Source: Nitrospinota bacterium (GTDB taxonomy: Bacteria > UBA8248). Taken from it: a stretch of 20,720 nt of DNA. Position 1 is the first letter of the stretch. Every line of letters begins with the position of its first letter. The notes under the pieces were generated by a model that saw only the letters and a list, made by a program, of their open reading frames with translations, did no database searches and was not told the origin of the DNA. Below, piece after piece: positions 15,158 to 20,720 of this stretch. The DNA lies in assembly GCA_003506735.1 (NCBI GenBank), contig DNYS01000070.1, positions 29,684 through 50,403 of the forward strand, given 5' to 3'. The position numbers were made by a program, and so were the translations under genes.

Positions 15158-15937
15158 CTAGAATTCGATCCGCTGGCCGTCGCGGGCGGCTTCGAAGAGG
15201 GATTTGCCTGCGGCGGTCAGGCGACGAACATCTTCGCCCATATGCGTCAGAAGAAGCCGCCGCGTGCGGAGGCGGTCCGATTCCCGTTCGAGGTCTTTTA
15301 GCGAGGTGTGAAACGGAATTTTTTCCCCGGCGGAGAAACATTCCGCCAGAAACAGGTCTGTTCCCTCGGCAAGATCAATCAGATTTTCGTCCCATTCGGT
15401 ATCGCCGCTCAGGCCGAACGAGCGTCCCTTCCAGCGAATCCGGTATCCGTAGGGGATTCCTTTTCGCATGTGCGTGACCCGCTTCGGAAGCACATTGAGG
15501 CCGCAAATCTCATGCTCTCGGTCTTCGACAAGTTCGATGTAGTTCAGTTCGAAGCGGCGCTTCATGAGATCGGCGGTTTCTCCGTAGTTCGCTCGAAAGA
15601 TTTCCTCGCATTTTTCCTCTGTGCCGGGCGGACCCGCGACGGTGAGGGAGGTCTCCCGGCGGACCATGAACTGGTAATTCAGGTAGAGGAAGGCGATCCC
15701 CGCGATATGGTCGCCATGATGGTGGGTCAGGAGTACAAGGTCGATTTTGCCCAGGTCGAAGTTCATTCCCTGGAGTGTCGGAACTGCGGTGGGGCCGCAA
15801 TCGATCAGCAAGGCCCGGGCTTCGCCCTCTTCGCGCCTGAGCGGCTCGGCCAGGTAGCAGCTATGGGGATGGCCGCCGGAGGCAAAGGCATCACCGGTGC
15901 CAAGGACGGTCAGCGCCAAGGCGGGAGCGTCGGTCAT
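15158..15937 (-). CDS. MBL-fold metallo-hydrolase
   Basis: This 259-aa metallo-beta-lactamase-fold protein is closest in layout to ribonuclease Z-like and related hydrolases. The N-terminus has LTVLGTGDAFASGG. The metal-binding motif THHHGDH is at 71-77, followed by a later THM histidine, SGDTEWDENL (bridging Asp) and LLLTHMG. It lacks a signal peptide, so it is cytoplasmic. Whether it cuts tRNA precursors or a small molecule is not decided by the motifs. The start ATG at 15937 has CGGAG nearby. It follows the HDOD gene on the same strand after 94 bases that include a 16-base homopolymer. Confidence 0.88.
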   Translation of the reverse strand: MTDAPALALTVLGTGDAFASGGHPHSCYLAEPLRREEGEARALLIDCGPTAVPTLQGMNFDLGKIDLVLLTHHHGDHIAGIAFLYLNYQFMVRRETSLTVAGPPGTEEKCEEIFRANYGETADLMKRRFELNYIELVEDREHEICGLNVLPKRVTHMRKGIPYGYRIRWKGRSFGLSGDTEWDENLIDLAEGTDLFLAECFSAGEKIPFHTSLKDLERESDRLRTRRLLLTHMGEDVRRLTAAGKSLFEAARDGQRIEF

Positions 15938-15984
15938 GGGGGCGGCTCCGGGGCATTAAATGGAAGTGTGCGGGAAGAATAAGC

Positions 15985-16000
15985 GGGGGGGGGGGGGGGG
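15985..16000. repeat. homopolymer of 16 G (C16 in the leftward transcript)
   Basis: This is the longest mononucleotide run in the window, in the gap between the HDOD stop (32 bases away) and the MBL start (48 bases away). Such a tract is prone to slippage and is also a common site of sequencing or assembly error. Confidence 0.85.
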
Positions 16001-16031
16001 ACGCGGCCGAAATCGTTTCGATGGGCCGGAG

Positions 16032-16871
16032 TCATTCCGATGGGATCAGATCTTCGCTCTTGAAGAATTCGCCCTCCATCTCATCAAGGATCTCTCCAAT
16101 ATCGGCAAGGGAGAGATTCAGCGATTTGACGGTTTCCCGGTCGAGAACCGGGATTCCCATGTCGCCGCCGTTTCCATATCCAATTGATCGCACAAGGATA
16201 TCCGCCATGTGAACCACGGCGGTGGCCTCGGGAGCGTTTTTGGCGCTTTGGGGGCGGTGGTGCAATGTGATTGGGTCCCGCAGATTCGGCGGAAGGTTCC
16301 ATTTTTCGCTGAGCCATTCCCCGACCCTGGTGTGGTTGAATCCGAGAACTTCATTTTCGGATTCGATAAATAGGCCTTTGGTTTGGTGGACGTTTTCCAT
16401 CACGGCATCGAATTGCTCGGGACCTTCCACCTTGAGCGCCACCTTGCCGATGTCGTGTAAAAGGCCGGCGACGATGACTTCTTCTGTGTCCTTGAGGTTG
16501 AGCCTTCTGGAGATAATTCCGGCGGCCAGGGAAACACCAAGGGAATGTTTCCACAGATTCATCATCTCAGTGGCCATGATATCGAACACCGAGGCCGTCA
16601 AGACCAGCCCTTTTACCGCATTGAACCCGAGGAGGACGAGGGCATGCGTGACGGTCGATATTTTCCCGGGAAATCCAAAAAACGCTGAATTGATCAGCCT
16701 GAGCACCTTGGCCGAGAGGACCTGATCGGCCTGAATCATTTCACCGACCTGGGCGGTGCTGATCGTGGGACTTTCCACCATGGTGGATAGCTTTGCCACG
16801 ACGCCCGGAAGAGTCGGCAGATTTTCGAGGGCTTGGACTTTATGTTTGAAAAGAGAAGAATCAATCGCCAC
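16032..16871 (-). CDS. HDOD domain protein
   Basis: This 279-aa cytoplasmic signalling protein consists of an HDOD domain. The N-terminal part has LPTLPGVVAKL and the ADQVLSAKVLRLINSAFFG block typical of HDOD. Unlike many HDOD proteins it keeps an HD motif, H139-D140-IGK, and a later H-H-R-P, so catalysis is possible but unproven. No other output or receiver domain is attached. The start is GTG at 16871 with GAGGA upstream. The 126-aa gene lies 36 bases upstream on the same strand and the MBL gene follows, suggesting one operon. Confidence 0.9.
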   Translation of the reverse strand: MAIDSSLFKHKVQALENLPTLPGVVAKLSTMVESPTISTAQVGEMIQADQVLSAKVLRLINSAFFGFPGKISTVTHALVLLGFNAVKGLVLTASVFDIMATEMMNLWKHSLGVSLAAGIISRRLNLKDTEEVIVAGLLHDIGKVALKVEGPEQFDAVMENVHQTKGLFIESENEVLGFNHTRVGEWLSEKWNLPPNLRDPITLHHRPQSAKNAPEATAVVHMADILVRSIGYGNGGDMGIPVLDRETVKSLNLSLADIGEILDEMEGEFFKSEDLIPSE

Positions 16872-16907
16872 GGGCGGTCCTCGCGTTTCGTGGTTTAACG
16901 GGAAACT

Positions 16908-17288
16908 CTACTTTTTAGCCGTTTCGGACTCCTCGGCTTCTTGATTCCGCTTTTCGCTGGCTGCGATTTCTTCGGAGAGCATCTTGTACTTCTTTTGTAT
17001 GTGTTTTTGAACGACCACTTTCAGCGCGGCCATGAGTTTGTTGTCCAAGACGGAGCGGAACCGAATATCGATCTCGGCCATCTCCTCTTCAAACGTCTTG
17101 ACGGGTTTCCCGTCGTCCACGGGATGCCCTTCCACCGTAATGTGGGTGATGTCGATTTTTTCCAGCCGGTCGATCAAGGTTTGGGTCAGAACCGTCCCTT
17201 TGGAGCAAAGAACCTGCCCCGTCGAGGTTTCGACGGGCTGGGCGATGACCATGTCCGTCGCGGCTTGTTCGACTTTAATGCGCAGCAT
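16908..17288 (-). CDS. conserved hypothetical protein, HD-GYP-N-terminus-like
   Basis: This 126-aa protein is one I do not recognise as a named family. Its first ~55 residues (LRIKVEQAATDMVIAQPV ... GTVLTQTLIDRLEKI) resemble the non-catalytic segment often found in front of HD-GYP domains. The rest is charged and helical and ends in a Glu/Lys-rich tail that could form a coiled coil. The ATG at 17288 has GAGG seven bases upstream. It is 36 bases ahead of the HDOD gene, so the two may act together, for example as an adaptor and a detached HD-type domain; that is inference. No signal peptide or membrane segment is visible. Confidence 0.75.
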   Translation of the reverse strand: MLRIKVEQAATDMVIAQPVETSTGQVLCSKGTVLTQTLIDRLEKIDITHITVEGHPVDDGKPVKTFEEEMAEIDIRFRSVLDNKLMAALKVVVQKHIQKKYKMLSEEIAASEKRNQEAEESETAKK

Positions 17289-17754
17289 CTGAAAACCTCA
17301 CCCATTTCGGGATTTTGCGGCATTCGCTGAAAAAAAAATCGGCCTAATGGATGCCATAAAAATAGAATCGGTGGCTTGAAATTTCGCAACAGGTTAAGGT
17401 TGGACCAGAGTTGGCGCAGGTGTCAAGACCCTGGTAGAGATTAGGGGATGGTTTGATCGGCACGATTTATCCTATCGGCGGCGTTATTTACGAGAGAAAG
17501 TTTCATTTTGTTATATTTCTTGATCGGGCTATTTTCTAGGTGATAGGCTGAGTATGTCGGTGCTGATATTGGAGGGCTGAAATCGCCAAGTGGGGTCCGG
17601 TGATGAAGACAGTGAGCCTTCGTCTCACCGGCGGCGCGTTTGACCATCCTCCGGTGGCTTGCCCAGAAGCGAATTTAAAGAGGAGTTAAATTCCCTCAAT
17701 AAAATTTGCACCATTTTGCTAGAAATATGAGTTTTTTTTGTCGAGGATACTCGA
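17289..17754. other. 466-base divergent intergenic region
   Basis: The region lies between the leftward HDOD operon and the rightward nuclease-PDZ operon. It is more AT-rich than the genes and contains A9 (17330-17338) and T8 (17732-17739) runs. Short frames here lack ribosome sites and family features, so no gene is called. The right part holds strong RNA-structure potential (listed separately). Promoters for both directions should be here, but no clear -35/-10 pair could be chosen. Confidence 0.6.
17597..17656 (+). promoter_or_regulatory. mutually exclusive hairpins in the leader of the nuclease-PDZ gene
   Basis: CCGGTGA (17597-17603) pairs with TCACCGG (17625-17631), with an inner GAAG/CTTC stem (17605-17608 with 17618-17621). 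The same CACCGG (17626-17631) can instead pair with a second CCGGTG (17651-17656), extended by GG/CC across one mismatch. The two folds exclude each other. No known riboswitch class was recognised, and no U tract follows directly. Confidence 0.4.
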
Positions 17755-18597
17755 GTGAGTTGCAGACCGTCAAAAAATGGGATGGGCCTGATCTCGGCCG
17801 TGGTCGGGATTCTTGTGCTTCCATTCCTGGCGCAGGCACCGGCGGCTGAGTTTCCGGCTGCCAGTGGGATGCGGCGAGTCCATGTGAAGACGGTCGTTCT
17901 CGATTCGCGAAACAAGCAGCCCGTCGTTGTCCTTGAGGATAAAATTCAAGGCCGGATGATTCCAATATGGATCGGCATGGCAGAGGCCCGTGCCATTATG
18001 ATGCAACTTCGAGGAGTTACGCCCAAAAGGCCAATGACCCATGATTTGCTTCGAAATATTATCGGTGGCCTAAAAGCCAAGGTGGTTCGCGTTGTCATTA
18101 CCGAGCTTAAGGGCGGGATGTTTTATGCCCATATCGAGATGAAGTCCCCAGACCGCAGTTTTTTTATCGACAGCCGTCCTTCGGATGCAATCGCACTGGC
18201 CTTGCGGGTCAAGGCCCCCATATTTGCCAAAGCCCAGGTTCTGCGCGATGGGGAACTTCGCCGCTCCGGTTCAAGTCTGACCCACCGCAAACGCATGGGA
18301 GTTGTTCTTCAGTCGTTGACTCCCTCGCTCTCTCGCTATTTCGGCGGCGGGGACGCGGCCGGGTTGCTCGTTTCCCAGGTTTTCGCCGGAAAACCCGCCG
18401 AAAGGTCTGGGCTTCGGCGCGGAGACGTGATTATTCAGGTGGAGGGCCGGAAAGTATCCACGGTGGAATCGTTCGAGAGGGAATTTCTCAACCGGGGCCG
18501 GGAAATGAATATTTCGGTGAGAAGGGGCCCGAGGGGAGAAAATATCCGGCTGCGGATCGGGTTGGCCGGTGTGGAAAGTGCCGGGGCGGGGCAATGA
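17755..18597 (+). CDS. exported bifunctional-nuclease (DUF151) domain fused to PDZ
   Basis: This 280-aa protein has a Sec signal peptide (R4, K7, then a hydrophobic stretch to about residue 30). A bifunctional nuclease (BFN/DUF151) domain follows at about 43-167 (VVVLEDKIQGRMIPIWIG, AIMMQL, then IDSRPSDAIALALR). A PDZ-like domain lies at about 181-272 (GLLVSQVFAGKPAERSGLRRGDVIIQVEG). BFN domains are best known as cytoplasmic or plastid proteins with RNase/DNase activity; here the protein is directed outside the cytoplasm, and the PDZ could bind peptide C-termini as in periplasmic proteases, though no protease domain is present. The start is GTG 17755 with GAGG eight bases upstream; ATG 17782 would cut the positive N-terminus. 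It overlaps the phosphatase gene by ATGA. Confidence 0.88.
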   Translation: MSCRPSKNGMGLISAVVGILVLPFLAQAPAAEFPAASGMRRVHVKTVVLDSRNKQPVVVLEDKIQGRMIPIWIGMAEARAIMMQLRGVTPKRPMTHDLLRNIIGGLKAKVVRVVITELKGGMFYAHIEMKSPDRSFFIDSRPSDAIALALRVKAPIFAKAQVLRDGELRRSGSSLTHRKRMGVVLQSLTPSLSRYFGGGDAAGLLVSQVFAGKPAERSGLRRGDVIIQVEGRKVSTVESFEREFLNRGREMNISVRRGPRGENIRLRIGLAGVESAGAGQ

Positions 18598-19058
18598 ACA
18601 TTCTTTTTGTGTGCACGGGAAATTTGTGCCGATCGCCGATGGCCGAAGCCTTGCTGAAAAAGTTTTCCTCTCGCGCGGGAAGGAGCGACCTAAACGCCCG
18701 GTCGGCGGGGACCCACGCTTTCGCCGGGAACAAATCCCCCGTCGAGGCGCAGCAGGTGGCGGATACGGCCGGCCTGGACCTGATGTCTCATGTGGCCCAG
18801 CCGCTTTCGCAAGAGCTTGTGACCTGGGCCGACGAAATCGTCGTGATGTCTCCAGAGCATGAAGAATTTATTGAGATGAACTTTCCGATTGCACGCGAAA
18901 AAGTGGTCGAATTGGCGCGGTTCCGTCTGGGCGGGAAGCCGGGGGACACGATTAAAGACCCCTACGGAATGAGCTTATTCTATTACCGCCAGTATTTCAG
19001 CAATCTCATGGAAGCTCTTCAGAGGTATTATGCGCAACTTGTTGGGGATCGTACCTGA
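18594..19058 (+). CDS. low-molecular-weight protein-tyrosine-phosphatase-like protein
   Basis: This 154-aa cytoplasmic LMW-PTP-fold protein has the phosphate loop C7-TGNLC-R13-S (CX5R), in which C7 is the nucleophile, and D122 in KDPYG as the general acid. Family members dephosphorylate tyrosine kinases of exopolysaccharide systems, phosphoarginine or, in ArsC relatives, reduce arsenate. The intact D122-P and lack of extra redox cysteines in the arsenate-reductase positions favour a phosphatase. The ATG at 18594 overlaps the end of the nuclease-PDZ gene by four bases, so translation is probably coupled. No tyrosine or arginine kinase is in the window. Confidence 0.92.
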   Translation: MNILFVCTGNLCRSPMAEALLKKFSSRAGRSDLNARSAGTHAFAGNKSPVEAQQVADTAGLDLMSHVAQPLSQELVTWADEIVVMSPEHEEFIEMNFPIAREKVVELARFRLGGKPGDTIKDPYGMSLFYYRQYFSNLMEALQRYYAQLVGDRT

Positions 19059-19066
19059 TCCTGCAT

Positions 19067-19072
19067 GGAGGG
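19067..19072 (+). promoter_or_regulatory. ribosome binding site deciding the pncA start
   Basis: GGAGGG lies seven bases before ATG 19080. It overlaps the alternative ATG at 19065, which has no site of its own, so 19080 is preferred. Confidence 0.65.
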
Positions 19073-19079
19073 CCTGGAG

Positions 19080-19658
19080 ATGAGCGAGATTTCCGCCGGA
19101 CCCGGAGACGCGCTGGTGGTGGTGGATCTGCAGAACGATTTTTGCCCCGGCGGGGCGCTGGCTGTCCCCGAAGGGGATCTGATCGTTCCTCATGTCAATA
19201 CCCTTTTGGCCCATCCCCGCTTGTTCAAGGTGGCGACTCGCGACTGGCATCCCCTCGGCCATATGTCCTTTGAGGCCCAGGGCGGAATCTGGCCTCCCCA
19301 TTGCGTGGCGGATACGGCGGGCGCCCAATTTCACCCCCAAATGCATTCCGACCGGGCCGATCTCCTCATATCGAAAGGCACCCGGGAGGATGTCGAGGCC
19401 TATTCGGGATTCGACGGAACCCCGCTGGCCGCCGAGCTGAAATCCAAGAACATCCGGCGGATATTTGTCTGCGGGCTGGCGACGGATTATTGTGTGCGCG
19501 CCACGGCGCTGGACGGCCGCCGGGAGGGGCTCGAAGTAGTGGTTCTCAAGGACGCCATCCGCGCGGTAGATGTCCGGCCCGGCGACGGAGACCGGGCGAC
19601 TCGGGAAATGCGAGACGCCGGATGCGCGTTCGCAATGTCGGTGGATGTACCGGAATAA
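19080..19658 (+). CDS. pncA: nicotinamidase
   Basis: This 192-aa isochorismatase-fold amidase converts nicotinamide to nicotinate for NAD salvage. The catalytic triad is D16 (VVVDLQNDF), K99 (LISKGT) and C138 (LATDYCV), and metal ligands are D55, H57 and H74 (RDWHP, PPHC). These match the layout of archaeal and bacterial PncA (D10, K94, C133; D52, H54, H71 in Pyrococcus) with a constant offset. FCPGGALAVP is the family's substrate-loop signature. The start was chosen at 19080 for its GGAGGG. It follows the phosphatase by 21 bases and precedes thrB by 12, so it is probably in the same operon, though no other NAD gene is present. Confidence 0.95.
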   Translation: MSEISAGPGDALVVVDLQNDFCPGGALAVPEGDLIVPHVNTLLAHPRLFKVATRDWHPLGHMSFEAQGGIWPPHCVADTAGAQFHPQMHSDRADLLISKGTREDVEAYSGFDGTPLAAELKSKNIRRIFVCGLATDYCVRATALDGRREGLEVVVLKDAIRAVDVRPGDGDRATREMRDAGCAFAMSVDVPE

Positions 19659-19670
19659 AGGAGTGCCGGT

Positions 19671-20612
19671 TTGCCCTTGGTTCGCGTTCAAGTTCCCTCA
19701 AGCACCACCAATCTCGGTCCGGGCTTCGATGCGCTGGGCGTGGCTCTCAACCTCTATAACCGGGTCGAACTCGACGAGCTTCCCTGGGGCCTCTCGGTTC
19801 ACGTCGAAGGCGAGGGGATGGACGTCATCCCGCGCGATGAGACCAATATATCCGTCGAGGCGGTCAAGCGCGTATATCAAAAGGCGGGGCGGACCCTCCC
19901 CGGACTTTGGATGAAGCAGCGCAACCACATTCCTCTTGCCAGAGGATTGGGCAGCAGCTCCGCAGCCCTGGTCGGGGGGCTGGTGGGGGGGAATCTCATG
20001 CTGGGCAGCCCGCTATCGATGGACGATCTCGTACAGCTGGCCGTGGAAATGGAAGGGCATCCCGATAATGTCGTTCCCGCTCTCGTGGGCGGGTTTTGCA
20101 TCTCGGCCATCGGAGAAGACGGCCGGACGCTCTACACCCGCGCTCCAGTCGTGGACCGCTACCGGTGGGTAATCGTCGTTCCCTCCTTCGAGGTCAGCAC
20201 CAAGGAGGCGCGGCTCCGGCTTCCCGGCGAGATTTCCCTTTCGGATGCAACTTTCAACGTGCAGCGGGTCGGGATGCTCATGGCCGCGTTCGCTTATGGG
20301 CAGAACGAACTGTTCCGCGAAGCCATGGATGACAAACTGCACCAGCCTTACCGCAAGGAGTTGATGGGCCCCCTTGATGAGATATTTGCCGCCGCATACG
20401 AGGCGGGCGCGCTGGGGGTCTGCATCAGCGGCGCCGGGCCCTGTGTCCTGGCCTTATGCGATCCGAGCGCCGGGAAGGTGGGGCTCGCCATGCGCGATGT
20501 CTACCGCTCCCACGGCATCGGCACCCAGATGCACGTCCTCCGAATCGCCGCGCATGGGGCCCACGCCGTGGACACCTCGGGCCAGGATATCTTCGCCGCC
20601 GCCGCATCCTGA
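19671..20612 (+). CDS. thrB: homoserine kinase
   Basis: This 313-aa GHMP-superfamily kinase phosphorylates homoserine, the penultimate step to threonine. The N-terminus VRVQVPSSTTNLGPGFDALG is characteristic of ThrB. The ATP loop is PLARGLGSSSA (88-98). EGHPDNVVPALVGG and the C-terminal GVCISGAGPCVLAL complete the GHMP motifs. Length is normal. The start is TTG at 19671 with AAAGGAG seven bases upstream, overlapping the pncA stop. No thrA or thrC is adjacent, so the threonine genes are not clustered here. Confidence 0.95.
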   Translation: MPLVRVQVPSSTTNLGPGFDALGVALNLYNRVELDELPWGLSVHVEGEGMDVIPRDETNISVEAVKRVYQKAGRTLPGLWMKQRNHIPLARGLGSSSAALVGGLVGGNLMLGSPLSMDDLVQLAVEMEGHPDNVVPALVGGFCISAIGEDGRTLYTRAPVVDRYRWVIVVPSFEVSTKEARLRLPGEISLSDATFNVQRVGMLMAAFAYGQNELFREAMDDKLHQPYRKELMGPLDEIFAAAYEAGALGVCISGAGPCVLALCDPSAGKVGLAMRDVYRSHGIGTQMHVLRIAAHGAHAVDTSGQDIFAAAAS

Positions 20613-20651
20613 TATCGCTGTCTCCTCTGGCGCGTCCGGGTTCCGGCGGAT

Positions 20652-20661
20652 CCCCCCCCCC
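20652..20661. repeat. homopolymer of 10 C after thrB
   Basis: A ten-base C run lies in the 108-base tail after thrB. No terminator or gene is clear in this tail, and frames on the minus strand run off the window edge. Confidence 0.7.
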
Positions 20662-20720
20662 AGGGCGAATATTTCGAAACGCTCCAGCGCAATCCGCCGG
20701 GAGATTCGGGCAAATGCGCC

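Noticed and set aside
17597..17656. Known riboswitch classes (c-di-GMP, TPP, cobalamin, glycine, fluoride, guanidine) in the leader
   Set aside because: None of the conserved core sequences of these classes could be found by eye; it is reported only as an unclassified alternative-fold element.
20613..20720. Possible 3' end of a leftward gene entering from the right edge (a protein-like stretch containing RRIALERFEIFAL)
   Set aside because: No stop codon ends it before it runs under thrB, and the C10 run blurs the frame; too little sequence to support a call.
1..20720. Defence island, CRISPR array, prophage, insertion sequence or tRNA
   Set aside because: No repeat-spacer array, transposase or integrase motif, or GTTCGAnnCC-type tRNA arm was found in the window.

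Overview
The window is GC-rich and densely coded, and it looks like chromosome from a Gram-negative bacterium. The support is a lipobox lipoprotein, several Sec signal peptides, a periplasmic di-haem cytochrome c and strong GGAGG-type ribosome binding sites. Several genes (an atypical SDR, an HDOD protein, a secreted bifunctional-nuclease protein, a gamma-glutamyltransferase-like protein) are types I associate with deltaproteobacteria-like or uncultured Tectomicrobia/Nitrospinota-like lineages. That placement is an impression, not a phylogeny. No tRNA, rRNA, CRISPR array, transposase, integrase or recognisable defence island was seen.

Layout. 1-3602 (+): the 3' part of a gamma-glutamyltransferase-family gene, an exported phosphodiester glycosidase, a CBS-pair protein and an atypical SDR, closely spaced. 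3627-4186 (-): a lipoprotein gene broken by an apparent one-base deletion in a homopolymer. 4324-9412 (+): uvrA, a membrane-anchored alpha/beta hydrolase, a candidate 36-codon ORF and an EamA transporter, with almost no spacing. 9673-12981 (-): rlmD-type rRNA methyltransferase, lexA and dinB, an SOS operon whose promoter carries a LexA-box-like sequence. 13314-14183 (+): a di-haem cytochrome c behind a repeat-rich upstream region. 14238-14594 (-): a cupin. 14840-15145 (+): an IsdG/HmoA-like monooxygenase. 15158-17288 (-): a 126-aa protein, an HDOD protein and an MBL-fold hydrolase, with a 16-G homopolymer between the last two. 17755-20612 (+): a secreted bifunctional-nuclease/PDZ fusion, a low-molecular-weight tyrosine phosphatase overlapping it by 4 bases, nicotinamidase (pncA) and homoserine kinase (thrB).

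Working together. Two DNA-damage blocks lie about 2.5 kb apart: uvrA (excision repair) and rlmD-lexA-dinB (SOS repressor and translesion polymerase). The HDOD pair suggests signalling. The last operon mixes an exported predicted nuclease, a phosphatase, NAD salvage and threonine synthesis, with no obvious common pathway.

Most unusual items: the exported BFN-PDZ fusion and the competing hairpins in front of it; the LexA-box-like operator; the stacked repeats ahead of the cytochrome gene; the G16 tract; the SDR lacking Tyr and Lys; and the UvrA with an altered first zinc module. I did not find a convincing new multi-gene system.
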